A DNA stretch of 64,000 bases from Onthophagus taurus (lineage: Eukaryota; Arthropoda; Insecta; Coleoptera; Scarabaeidae): contig NC_091968.1 of the NCBI RefSeq assembly GCF_036711975.1, positions 1,488,001 through 1,552,000 on the forward strand. Direction: 5' to 3'. Numbering within the stretch: position 1 is the first letter of the stretch; the number at the start of each line of letters is the position of its first letter. Positions 25,601 to 35,354 of the stretch are shown here, one piece after another. The position numbers and the translations under genes were made by a program. Under the pieces are notes generated by a model. The model saw nothing but the letters and a program-made list of their open reading frames with translations. It searched no databases and had not been told where the DNA came from.

Positions 25601-28273
25601 CCTAAGGTACAGTTTCTTACGCTCTACAATTCAAAAACAAATTTGTCGAAATCGGGTAATAAATACAGATTTTACGAGGGTGCTCCGCTGTGAAATGGGT
25701 CATACTGTATATGGTAGTAATCTTGGACTCAAGTGTCAAAAATGTCAAAGAACATACACATCACGGAAGGTGTCTTCAGAAAAATAATATTCTGATAGAT
25801 TACTTTTTATGTTTCTCTTGTTGAAAAAAAGTAGGTGTTAAATTATGAAAAATAAAGTATTTTTGATTTAACTAAATGTGTATCAATTAAGAAATGAATC
25901 ATCCCAAGATTTTGTATTAATTCCTACGCCTAAGGGTGTTGTTTACGTTGGAGCTGCAATAAACGATAATAGCGACGATACTACCAAAACAACGAAATTG
26001 TTGTCATAGTTTTATATGCAGGTGTTTATATTGGAACGAGAGCTGCGATAAACGATAAGAACAATAATGAGAGCAAGGATAAGAGCTGCGCAAAATGAAT
26101 TGAAAACGATTTGTCAGAACAAATCTGTTGTGGTAATTTTTATCTTTTTGGTCCCACAAGGGGATCTAACAAAAATTTCACTAATTAAACAGTCGATATC
26201 CATGCCGACCACACCTGATAATAGAAAAGAAAATAGGGAATACAATTAGCCTCGCTCTTATCGTTAGTCGGCTGTCAAGCTTGTGACAATTCGTCGCTCC
26301 AATATAAACACTTGCATATAAAACTATGACAACAATTTCGTTATTTTGCTAGTATTGTTTATCGCAGCTCCAACGTAAACGCACCCTTACTTTAACACCA
26401 GATTACGTTCGAAAAGATAAAACAGTAAAAGGTAATATTTTGAAAAACGTTAAGGTAAATTTTTTAAATTTGCTTTTAATTTTGTGTCCAAAATGGACTT
26501 TTAACAAATAAAATTACCTGTAGAGTATTAGATTAGGGTATTTTTCTTTAATAGACTGATGAAAAGGAAACATATCTAATGGTGCCAATAATAGATGGCG
26601 TTAAGTCGGTATCTTAACGCCATCTATTGACAAATTCAAACATCAAACTTTCAAAATAAATCAACAGTTTTTTAATTTATTCTTACCTGCAGCTTCTTTA
26701 GCGTATTTATAATCCGCCTCTGGTTTGACCGGAACGAATCTTGCAAACGTATCGGGAAGAATCTCCCTCAACCGTTGATAATACGATAACCTCAAACTCT
26801 TCAACATCACCTCCCGTACAAATTTCGGTTTCGGATGTTCCGCATCCAAATCCAAACAAGAATCCCAATCATCCCACGACCATCGAAATTGAAAGTTACT
26901 CAAATGGTACGAAAACCACGTTACAAACCGATCAAAACAAGATACATTCATTGTATCAATTCTCAAAAATAATATTTCAGTCGCTTGGGCTAAAACTTGG
27001 GGCATCGTGGATGGTTGTAGTTTACAAAGTTCGATTAAAATGGCGCCATAAGCGATATCTAAATAACGAGGGGCCGGCATGTTAAATAATTCTGCAAACA
27101 TAACCTCAACAATACAATATTCGAGGGGAATTTTTGATTTGTATGGGAAGTTTAAGAGATGAGCTGCGCATTCTTTGCGTTCTAAATGGTACATTTCAAT
27201 GATTGAATGAAGGTGCTCTTCAATTAAAAATCGTTCGATTGAGTGTGCTCCGGGCAAAATGGGGCCTTCTGGGCAATCGGTGTAATCGAACATACGAAAC
27301 ACAACCCACGGCATTGGGTAAGTGTAAGATTCATGATGAGGTGGGGGTAAAATTGCTGGTAAACTATGTTGAAGGGCTTCACATAATATTGAATCAAATG
27401 CTAAATACGGTCGAGGAATATGTTTTTCAGCCCAATTATCAGCCCTTAATTTCCGTATTTGCGACCATAAGCAATCTAAGTACTCTTCTTGTGGATGGGG
27501 AACATCAGCTGTCCAAACTTTGAGGGCTGCATGATGTTTTTTGGTGCGTTTATTCAAAAAAACTTCAATCTGAACTAATAGGCGTTCTAAAGCACTTTCT
27601 TTTTTCTCGTATAATTCTCTTCCAACCCAAGGTAATGTGCTTAATATCGCAAAAACATACCAATCACGTCGAACTTGAGGTACATTATCTTCATTTGCAG
27701 CATCTATCATATTATCTAACAGTTGTAATAAAGAATTTGCTGATAAAACATGACAATTCACCAAATCCGCTAAGAATCTTAAAGCGTAACGAGCCCCATC
27801 CCATTTACAAGCTTTTAAACTATCTTTAAAAGTGCGTACCATAAACTCAACGAATTCTCCTCCAAAATTATAATTTTTTGCGTTTAATAACCCAACTAAC
27901 GTTGTATAAATCGTACATTTTTCTGGCATACGAATCGCGCAATCAGTTAGAATTCTTAAAATTTTTTGGCGAAACGTCCCCAAATCAGCTTCTAAAACGC
28001 TAGCTAAACCCTCTAAATTTGATTCTAAAGATGAACTACTTTTTTCACCAACACGGAGAATTAAACTTTCCAAACGGTCTTCAATTTCTTGATTTTCAGA
28101 CACTTTCCTTCGCTTTCTATATGCTCGATCTATTAGTTAAAACGAAATCAGTATCAAAAACTATTAAATTAAGGATAAGGTTATGTTGAGAAATTTTGTT
28201 GGGGGAGTTATTTTAAAATGATTATCTTACCGTAGCCGTCGTCATCTTCATGGGGTCGTCGTCTCCCAGCCAT
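16700..28273 (-). CDS. Cbp80: Nuclear cap-binding protein subunit 1 (CBP80)
   Basis: Large subunit of the nuclear cap-binding complex. With CBP20 it binds the m7G cap of new Pol II transcripts and links capping to splicing, export and decay. Five exons: 28231-28273, 26687-28129, 17481-17719, 16869-17426 and 16700-16813, giving 798 aa against about 800 in Drosophila. The N-terminus ([15 protein letters not shown]...YRKRRKV) is a basic nuclear localisation region, followed by [19 protein letters not shown], the MIF4G domain and the MIF4G-like repeats. There is a coiled acidic loop ([10 protein letters not shown]) near residue 650, and [20 protein letters not shown] near the end. All junctions are GT/AG with matching phase. 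Introns 1, 3 and 4 are 55-101 bp, but intron 2 (17720-26686) is 9.0 kb and holds another gene on the opposite strand. Divergent from RpS15. Confidence 0.96.
18070..22476 (+). CDS. Secreted Thr-rich mucin-like protein nested in a Cbp80 intron
   Basis: Not recognised. Three exons (18070-18105, 18382-18800, 18855-22476) give 1358 aa. The start [12 protein letters not shown] plus [13 protein letters not shown] from exon 2 makes a plausible signal peptide. Residues about 27-210 look like a folded domain, with aromatic and proline-rich positions and a CENC pair. Next come tandem [14 protein letters not shown] repeats (residues about 264-334), then a long Thr/Ser/Glu-rich region with three repeats of about 70 residues (about 690-890; each has KTSIKY or KTSFRN and RSTTSI-type blocks). 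The C-terminus is basic ([12 protein letters not shown]). Thr-rich repeats suggest O-glycosylation and an extracellular matrix, cuticle or mucin role (inference). AATAAA follows the stop. It lies entirely within Cbp80 intron 2 on the other strand. Part of it is copied at 29448-33625. Confidence 0.75.
22798..24453 (+). pseudogene. Decayed pogo/Tigger-type transposase
   Basis: Starts with a psq-type helix-turn-helix ([20 protein letters not shown], then [16 protein letters not shown]), as in pogo/Tigger and jerky-like proteins. Scattered frames downstream carry the rest: [11 protein letters not shown], a DDE region recalling VFNGDKTG and [14 protein letters not shown], and a C-terminus ([17 protein letters not shown]) typical of this group. 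Many stops and frameshifts are present, and the second catalytic aspartate seems lost (VESNHF where VDGH is expected). It is a dead DNA transposon within Cbp80 intron 2. Terminal inverted repeats were not found. Confidence 0.7.
24466..24690. repeat. Solitary fragment of the palindromic CTAGAACTAGAA repeat
   Basis: Contains inverted pairs of CTAGAACTAGAA and TAGCCGTCTTGAGAGACG...CGGCTAAACCC, the same units that form the array at 58130-60505 and the insert at 47103-47430. About two hairpin units are present. Confidence 0.7.
25018..25707. mobile_element. Fold-back MITE, 690 bp, TA target site (Tc1/mariner type)
   Basis: Starts CAGTGTGACCCATTTGAAA and ends with the inverted form TGAAATGGGTCATACTG. 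Both sides are flanked by TA. The two halves are imperfect inverted copies over about 330 bp each, so the whole element can fold into a long hairpin. Non-coding. Lies in Cbp80 intron 2. Confidence 0.75.
25931..26389. mobile_element. MITE with about 100-bp terminal inverted repeats
   Basis: The left end TAAGGGTG(T)TGTTTACGTTGGAG is mirrored at the right end. The match continues through AACGAAATTGTTGTCATAGT and TTTATATGCA on both sides. The centre is non-coding. Superfamily uncertain; no clear target duplication. Confidence 0.65.
26590..26628. repeat. Perfect 16-bp hairpin containing AGATGGCG
   Basis: AATAGATGGCGTTAAG at 26590-26605, a 7-nt loop, then its exact reverse complement at 26613-26628. 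Lies about 60 bp inside the intron, just downstream of Cbp80 exon 2. AGATGGCG resembles YY1/Pho-type sites. Role unknown. Confidence 0.6.
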
Positions 28274-28685
28274 TTTTCGTTAAGAAACGCTTAGATTGGA
28301 TGTAATTTCAAGAATAATCGACCGGGAATGCTTTATTTGTTGGCAAACTATTAACATAACCTAACAGATCCAAACAAATCAGTAAAAACGTAACAACAAT
28401 GAAATCACTAAACTTAGGTAACACTTATATTAGTAAACATTAAAATGAAAATAAAACTTAATAATTTTATTTAATAAATACTTTAATGAATTAATTAAAA
28501 GATCTAATTAATACAAAATAAAAATCGCATTTGGAAAACGACTTGATTTAAATTGATGTTGGTACCCTTGGTTATTATTACAGCTAACTTCCTTTCTCAA
28601 CAAACCGTAGTGTTTGTGACATTTGTAGATTTTAAATCTATAGATTTCTTTGGTTTTCCAACACCATCGATTAATAAAAACCATA
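28274..28685. promoter_or_regulatory. Divergent promoter region of Cbp80 and RpS15
   Basis: 412 bp separate the two start codons, which point away from each other. A pyrimidine run, CTTCCTTTCTC at about 28588-28598, could be the 5'TOP start of RpS15 mRNA, as is usual for ribosomal protein genes. No TATA box stands out. Positions of the transcription starts are inference. Confidence 0.5.
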
Positions 28686-29225
28686 ATGGCAGATAAAGTA
28701 AGTACTATTAAACCCCCATAAACAATTATTTCATAAAATAATCATTAAAAATTTTGACGTCAAATGTGACCTAACCTCAATTTTTTTAATCAGGCTGAAG
28801 AGCCCAAGAAAAAGAGGACTTTCAGGAAGTTTACCTTCCGCGGAGTCGATTTGGATCAACTTCTCGATATGCCAAATGAGCAATTGATGGAACTTATGCA
28901 TGCGAGGGCACGTAGGCGTTTTAACAGGGGTTTAAAACGCAAACCAATGGCTTTGGTGAAGAAACTCCGTAAAGCTAAAAAAGAAGCCCCACCAAATGAA
29001 AAACCGGAAATTGTGAAAACGCATCTTCGTAATATGATTATCGTCCCGGAAATGGTTGGGTCAATTGTTGGTGTTTACAACGGAAAGACTTTTAATCAAG
29101 TTGAAATTAAGCCTGAGATGATTGGACATTATCTTGGGGAATTTTCTTTAACATACAAACCTGTTAAGCACGGTAGGCCAGGTATTGGTGCTACTCACAG
29201 CTCGCGATTTATTCCTCTTAAATAA
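28686..29225 (+). CDS. RpS15: Ribosomal protein S15 (uS19)
   Basis: Component of the 40S subunit head. Exon 1 (28686-28697) encodes only MADK, and exon 2 (28794-29225) the rest, giving 147 aa. The sequence is nearly identical to animal RPS15: [20 protein letters not shown], then [40 protein letters not shown] and the invariant end [18 protein letters not shown] tiny first exon followed by a short intron is common in ribosomal protein genes. AATAAA lies about 15 bp after the stop. Intact. Confidence 0.97.
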
Positions 29226-29250
29226 AGTGGAAAATTAGGTTTTTTGACAA

Positions 29251-29447
29251 TAAAATGATTTAAAAAATAAGAATGTGTAATTTTTTTCTTAGTTTATTTG
29301 TACCAAACACAATTCATTTTGTTTATAAATTAGTTCTTTTTGTAAGGGACTTTGATAAAGATGTCCACATATTTTTGCATCAATATTTAAACCTTGCAAT
29401 GTCTTGAAAATAAATTCGCATTTATTATTAGTATTGGGGATTTCATG
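29251..29447 (-). pseudogene. Duplicated 3' end of BABAM1
   Basis: About 195 bp match 33628-33875, the 3' flank and last codons of BABAM1 (shared blocks TTTTTTTCTTAGTTTA, TTTGTACCAAA, GATGTCC, ATCAATATTTAAACCTT and TCGCATTTATTA). One stretch of about 45 bp is missing here. The two copies bracket the decayed mucin-like copy. Confidence 0.75.
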
Positions 29448-29856
29448 ATTTTATGAAACCTCAATTTATAACAGAAAAGTCTCTTAAATCAGTGGATAAA
29501 GTCGAAATGATCGATTTAATTGATAATGTTGAAAATACAACTCAATTAATAGTTGAAACTTTATCAACCCAAAAAACTTTATTAGAAAAACCTTCAACAA
29601 CACAACAAACTCAATTTATAACCGAAACTTTGATTCAAAATAAAGATGAATACGAAGTAACAACTTAAATGGATGAAACATCAAATAAAAGTAAAATTCA
29701 ACTTCGAAAACATGATGAAACTTTAATCATTTTTAACCGAAAATTCACTCAAATGAAACGGAAACGAAGAATTTATTCGATGAAATTTCTCCAACACCTC
29801 TATTTTTAATCAACACTTCAATTAAATAGGCTGATAAGTTGCAAATATCAATCATT
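29448..29856 (+). pseudogene. Partial copy of the mucin-like gene, first half
   Basis: Matches 20104-20515 of the nested mucin-like gene ([19 protein letters not shown] versus [19 protein letters not shown]), with substitutions, small deletions and loss of frame. It has no signal peptide, no promoter and no exon structure. The copy continues at 32743 after a large insertion. Confidence 0.8.
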
Positions 29857-30706
29857 TATTGATGAACTCATTTTACGGTTCCAAAATACAGCGATTTTTT
29901 ACTTTTTCAGAATACCGCTGAAAGCGTGTGTCTCCGTTATTAATATAGATATCACAAAACGGTCTATGGAGTTCGAAAGAGAATCGTTTTTACCCGTTTG
30001 TACCACTTTCGATTTCGTTTGTACCTCATCCGATTCCAAAATACAGCGATTTTTTGATTTATCAGAATATCGCTGAAAGTGTGTATCTCCGTTATTAATA
30101 CAGATATTGCAAAACGGTCGATGGAGAATCGTTTGTACCGCCTTCGATATCGTTTATGCTCCAACAGTTTCCAAAACACAGCTTTTTTTTTTAATATTAG
30201 GGGATGCCCCGGGTCTCGGTCTCGGTGGTTCCCATACTTTTCAAGTACATAAGACTAAATTGACGTTTGGGTCGTAACCGTTCTCAACTCTAGCCGGTGT
30301 GGCCTGGTATGTACCGTTTAATGTTTTGATGATTTATATCGACTAGACTTACCCACACAAACACGTCTTGTGCACAAGACAATATACTTCCCTTTTTTAT
30401 AACACGCCTTCAGCTTTTACAGTTTTTTACGCCTGCCTTCAGCATTTCAAAAAACATTTTTTAACTTATCACCCGACGTTGGAGTTTTTAACCTGACATG
30501 GTAAACCCACGCCGTTTTCAAAAACTTCACTTAATTCTTTAATCCAAAATTATATTTTTAATCATCGGTCCGTCGTAGTTTTTGTAAGAGAAATTTTTTT
30601 ACGTGTTCATCATTCTTAGTTTTTGACGGTAAGATCTTTTTATAATTTTTAATTTTATATCACCAACAAAAAACCCGTCAACTAGTAATAACTATCTTCC
30701 ATATTA

Positions 30707-30767
30707 TTCTAGTCGTACCTGAAGACGCTTTTAGAAAAAGCGAAACATTGTTGTACAGAAATTAGAA
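30707..30767 (+). ncRNA. Hammerhead-ribozyme-like motif (Penelope type)
   Basis: Contains the conserved core CTGAAGA (30719-30725; consensus CUGANGA), a stem II of GCTTTT/AAAAGC closed by a short loop, GAAAC (30742-30746), a minimal stem III (AC-ATT-GT) and the cleavage triplet GTT at 30750-30752. Stem I is formed by GTAC at 30715-30718 with GTAC at 30753-30756, plus TTCTA with TAGAA further out. One extra nucleotide (C30726) lies between the core and stem II, as in the CTGATGA-A-GGCC motifs seen in Penelope-like elements. Minimal stem III is typical of those ribozymes. Activity unproven. Confidence 0.55.
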
Positions 30768-32512
30768 AAATAATAAAAAATCATCGTGGACTTATTCTTT
30801 TTTATCCTATTAATATACTACCAGGTATTTTCGCTTTGCTTTTCACTTTTTGTCAGATTCGTCATTATATCACCTCCGTCGATAATCTTCGCTGTGAAAC
30901 GTTATTAAAGTTAATTCTTAGATGTGCTATGATAGGTCGTATTTATAATACTTCTTTGCAAACAAGTCTTTATCTGAATATTATTCTTTTTTATTTTACT
31001 CTCGTATTTTTTATTCCACTTTCGTCTTTTTTATTATACTGTTTGATTAAACACTTTGTTGATTAATTTTGGGTTTCAGGTCGGGTGTCGGAAGAAGTTT
31101 CAAATGCCGCGTGTAGCTAAATTTTCTGTTGAAATGATTTTTAATTCGATAAAAAAGCTAATGTTTTTTGATAACGCCGGAAAATTAAAATCGTTAGCAT
31201 ATAATGTTTAGAATGAGGCAGTTATAAAAATGGATAACAAAATATCAGCTAAACACATGTATTTGTACATCTCTCGAAATGATCCCGAAATACAAGACAT
31301 GCTACGAAAATTTCATAATGTTAATCAAAAAGCCAATACATCAACTTCCGATATATCAAATTCCGAAATGAATAGTACCGGTGCGGTGGTTCAAATTGGT
31401 CGATGAATATATCCCGAGACGCGTTAGTGTCTCTTAGAACAACAATTACTACTTCAGGCGACGATTGGAAGAGTATTCGACCTGTTAGTAGAATTTATAA
31501 GGGTAGGACGTATAATATATTAAGACAAGGCTGGACATATGTTGCTATGCTTTCAAAGATCCAAAAGTTAACTTAAATCCAGGTTTATGTATCGAATGGG
31601 TGGTGTAGGAATTAATGTACGCCAGACAAACCAACAACAAATGAATACTTATATCACTCTGCAAATTTCAACAAGTGATATAAAAAATATTGAGCATAAA
31701 AAAAGCGTCAATTACGAGGTGTACTCAGACAACGACTAGCAAAAGATGTTACTGCTCAGTCAACCTATGCTTGGTGTAGACAGAAAGCTAATTAATTTAT
31801 GTATTTTGAAGATAAAGTTCCCGCGCATTTGTACAACGAAAATGTTTTACGTAAGTTTTTGGGTTACGCAAAGTGCAGAAGAAAAAAAATGCCAAAAACG
31901 AAAGCGGTGCAAAGAAGTACAAACGATTCACTCTCGAGCCACATCGACCGTTTTGCGAAATCTGTATTAATAACGGAGATACACACTTTCAGTGGTATTC
32001 GCAAAAATCAAAAAATCGCTGTATTTTGGAATCGGCTGAGGTACGAATGAAATCGAAAGTGGTACAAACGGGTAAAACGATTCTCTTTCGAACAACATAG
32101 ACCGTTTTGTAATATCTTTATTAATAACGGAGATACACGCTTTCAACGGTATTCTGAAAGAGCAAACAATCGCTGTATTTTGGAACCGGTTCAGGTACAA
32201 ACGAAATCGAAAGTGATACAAACGATTCTCTACCGAATGGTATTAATAAAATTAGAATAACAAAAAATGGGGTTCCGGCAATTTTTCAAATGTTTGTTCT
32301 AATTACCACTAACAATAGATTCTATGATAAATTTTCGAAATATATTAAAAAAAGTATAAAAGAAAAAATTAATTAAAAACCACAATTTTTACCGACATTT
32401 TATCTAGGTGATAACTGTTTACTAAACAATCAATTGACAACTAAAATATTTTGGCGGCGATTGTTACAATAATAATAAATAAGGTGTTTCAAGGCACCTT
32501 GGGGTTTACTTA

Positions 32513-32560
32513 ACACTAGAACTACCAACCGGTCAAAATGACCGGTTGTATCAATTTTTC
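32513..32560 (+). mobile_element. Possible piggyBac-type terminus
   Basis: TTAA is followed by CACTAGAACTACC and then the palindrome ACCGGTCAAAATGACCGGT, a layout typical of piggyBac-like ends (TTAA target, CACTAGAACTACC-like terminus). Only one end is visible and no transposase is present. Confidence 0.4.
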
Positions 32561-32742
32561 GCAAGATTTTCTCTTTAAATACAAACGTTAGATACAAACG
32601 ATTCCCTACCGAATGGTATTAATAAAATTAGAATAACAAAAAATGGGGAAAAAACGAAATTAAAGGTGGTACAAACAATTCTCTATCGAATGGTACTAAT
32701 AAAACTAAAATATCGTAAACTCGGGTTCCAGGTTCACAGAGC

Positions 32743-33625
32743 TGTTTAGATGATGAAATTAGGAGTACTACTTCAATTATCAAGTAGTAGCAAATTTTTA
32801 ACGAAAACTTCGATTTATATTGAAAATAAAGCTGAATTAATGACTGAAAAGGGTGAATCTTCACCATTTTAAGCAAAAACTCATTTTACAATGAAAATGA
32901 AACGGTAACGAAGAATTTATTCGATGAAAATAGAAGTACAACCACAACTGAAAAAGTAACTTCTTCAACACCTTTATTTTTGAACAAAACTTCAATTAAA
33001 GATGGTTCAATTAGAGAAGAAACTTTAATGAAAACTTCGAATTATAATAATTATAACTTGAAAAAGGATGAATCTTCACCATTATTATTCGATGAAAATG
33101 GAAGTACAACCACAACTGAAAAAGTAACTTCATCAACACCTTTATTTTTGACCAAAACTTCAATTAAATATGGTGATAAATCGCAAACTTCGATTTTAGA
33201 CGATGAAGTTAGCGAGTACTACTTCAATTGGAGAAGAAACTTTAACGAAAGCTTCGAATTATAATGAAAATAAAGCTGAAGGGGAGAATGAAAACGATGG
33301 ATCTTCACCTTTTTCGAAAGAAACTTCATTGAAACATACATTTTTAATAAAAACTTTATTTCGAAATATTGATGAATCGAAAATGATGAATTTAAATGAT
33401 GGAATTAAGAGTACCATTTCAATTATGCAGGAAACTTTAACGAAACCTTCATTTTTAACTGAAAATTCGCCTTACAATGAAAATGAGGAATTTCTTTGAT
33501 GAAAATTTAAATACAGAAAATTTATAACAAAAACTGCATTAACGTGATGAAACTTCAACTGAAAATGAAATTACAATTGATGATAAGGCAAACATGATGA
33601 AGTTGGATGATCAAGAAGCTTTATC
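32743..33625 (+). pseudogene. Partial copy of the mucin-like gene, second half
   Basis: Resumes at the sequence matching 20520 of the nested gene and runs to about 21195 (blocks [18 protein letters not shown] and [18 protein letters not shown]). Some segments are nearly identical to the parent and others are shuffled or doubled, as expected from its internal repeats. Frame is lost at several points. It ends directly next to the 3' flank of BABAM1. Confidence 0.8.
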
Positions 33626-33692
33626 TAAAAAATAAAATTGTGTAGTTTTTTTCTTAGTTTAATTTATTTGTACCAAATAAAATTCATTTTGT

Positions 33693-34496
33693 TTATAAGT
33701 TAGTTTTTTGTAATGACCTTTGATAAGGATGTCCGCATATTTTTCCCATAGAGTAATACAATTTAGATGGATTTCTATCAACGTAATACAAATAACCTTT
33801 TCCATCAATATTTAAACCTTCTAATTTCTTGAAAATAAGTTCGCATTTATTACTAGTATCGGGAATTTCATGCGTCATAACAACATCAATAAAAAAATAA
33901 GGCCAATTTAACATTTCATTAACTCTTTCTGTGCGAGTAAAACTTGGCATGGTAAACGATCTGGCATAACTTAAAACTACTCTAACAATAAATTGTGGTG
34001 GGATGACCAAATCATCCGAAAGCAGTGTTGGATATTGAACTTTCTCGTCAATAACATTAAAAAGGGAATTTAAATCAAAAATATCCTCCGTTTCACATTC
34101 TTCCAAGTTATCAATCGCCTCGGACACTTTTTGAATATCGCTTGTGAAGTCCAACACCCAAGAAACATCACTCTCATTTAACACCATCAAAGCAAATTCG
34201 TGTTTTTTATTTATAAAGTTCTTGTTGTGCACGAAAATGGTGAATGCGTTCTTTAACATCTGCAAGGGGCGATATTTTGTACCATTGTTTAATTCAAAGT
34301 AACTAAATACTTCATCGCACGCACGATCGATAACTAAAATAATTTTTTCGGGGACGTTAAAAGCGGTTAGAGGGGTTGGTTGTAAATTATTATCGTCTTC
34401 ACCGTTGATAATGATCGCCATTTCTTCTTGTTGTGTTGGTTTGGTAGATTTCGTCGAGATTGACTTCTTGTTTTTTTTGGATTTTTTATTTGGCAT
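33693..34496 (-). CDS. BABAM1: BRISC and BRCA1-A complex member 1 (MERIT40)
   Basis: Scaffold subunit of the BRISC/BRCA1-A deubiquitinase complexes, which cleave K63-linked ubiquitin. 267 aa. A von Willebrand A-like fold is recognisable: VPEKIILVIDRACDE at the first strand, then HEFALMVLNESDVSWVLDFT, IPPQFIVRVVLSYAR and WPYFFIDVV, as in human BABAM1 (PEKIIICLDLSEE, HEFALVVVNDDTAWLSGLTS). The N-terminal 30 residues are Lys/Ser-rich. The ATG at 34496 was chosen because an acceptor (CCTTAG) lies immediately upstream; a 63-nt 5'UTR intron (34498-34560) with donor GTAAGT is likely. A more upstream in-frame ATG lies within that intron. Single coding exon, intact. Its 3' end is duplicated at 29251-29447. 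Confidence 0.88.
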   Translation of the reverse strand: MPNKKSKKNKKSISTKSTKPTQQEEMAIIINGEDDNNLQPTPLTAFNVPEKIILVIDRACDEVFSYFELNNGTKYRPLQMLKNAFTIFVHNKNFINKKHEFALMVLNESDVSWVLDFTSDIQKVSEAIDNLEECETEDIFDLNSLFNVIDEKVQYPTLLSDDLVIPPQFIVRVVLSYARSFTMPSFTRTERVNEMLNWPYFFIDVVMTHEIPDTSNKCELIFKKLEGLNIDGKGYLYYVDRNPSKLYYSMGKICGHPYQRSLQKTNL

Positions 34497-34893
34497 CCTA
34501 AGGATTAAATTTAACGTTATTTCTTTTATCAATAAACATTAAATTAAAGTGAACACTTACAGAAAGTAAATTTGATGATTGTGTGAATTAGGTTATGTTT
34601 TTGATTAAGATTTTTTTGTTGATAAATGTTTCTTACAAGAAATATAAATGTTTGTTACCTAGCTACGCAAAAACGCGTGTAAAAACACTAAAAGTTTGGA
34701 TATTCTTTAAATGATTTACGAGAAACCTTTTAAAAGTAAACTTTTAAGAACACGTCTAGGTTATGTTAACAATGACATTTAATTGTATTACTTTTTTTAA
34801 TAGGTTATGTAAAAAAAATTTAAATTAAATCTTTATTCATTTCTTTTAAAAATGGGCTAAATAATCAAAGGAAAAAGGTTAAAATTTATTTTA

Positions 34894-35354
34894 TTAATTA
34901 TTCTGTTGTTGTCTTTTCAGTTCCTCCTCTTCCCTCTTCTTAAATTCTTCGTTCATTTTTGCATGCCACTCGAGATTTCTTTTTGTTAAGCTATCACCTT
35001 GATCCCTGAGTCTTCGCCCCGAAAATGCAACTACAACGCAAGCAATTAACGTAGCGGCCATCATATAATTTGCTACACGGATACGGATACGATTTCTTGC
35101 TTTATCCACCATTTCAGAACTAAAATTATTAATTTTACAACCAAAAGATTATTAAATTAAAAAATAATTAATACTTACGGGAGTAAATTAGGGACTTCTT
35201 CAACCGTTTTAAATTTTTTCGTCCACACCAACATCTTCTTTTCGAAATTGTTCACTTTGTGCAAATTGGGGTTGATTGAGCGCACCGATGACAAAAAAAT
35301 CGATCGAATGTTTTGCGCATTTCTTATGGTTAATGATTTTAATAAATTAGCCAT
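34894..35354 (-). CDS. UPF0389 / FAM162 family mitochondrial membrane protein
   Basis: Two exons (35179-35354, 34894-35119) give 133 aa. The N-terminus (MANLLKSLTIRNAQNIRSIF) is positively charged without acids and looks like a mitochondrial targeting sequence. The conserved part follows: KKMLVWTKKFKTVEEVP, then a charged segment RNRIRIRVANY, one membrane helix (MMAATLIACVVVAF), SGRRLRDQGDSL and a charged C-terminus KRNLEWHAKMNEEF. This is the layout of Drosophila CG9231 and vertebrate FAM162A/B, whose molecular role is poorly defined. The intron is 59 nt with proper GT/AG and phase 2. Intact. Upstream of BABAM1 in the same direction. Confidence 0.85.

Larger units (their letters stand above)
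29857..32742 (+). mobile_element. Insertion with long inverted repeat arrays and Mutator-like transposase remains
   Basis: 2.9 kb that interrupts the mucin-like copy exactly between the sequences matching 20515 and 20520. The left end (29871-30190) has two to three units of about 155 bp containing CCAAAATACAGCG and GTCTCCGTTATTAATA; the right end (31915-32250) has the same units inverted. Inside, on the plus strand from about 31103, are broken frames such as MPRVAKFSVEMIF...KISAKHMYLYIS, IRPVSRIYKGRTYNIL, KRQLRGVLRQRLAKD and VPAHLYNENVLRK. These resemble Mutator-like (MULE) transposases known from insects, as recalled. Dead copy. The right edge (32216-32742) is complicated by duplications. 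Confidence 0.5.

Noticed and set aside
29251-29447. A second functional BABAM1 gene
   Set aside because: Only the last codons and 3' flank are present and part is missing; it is a duplicated end, not a gene.
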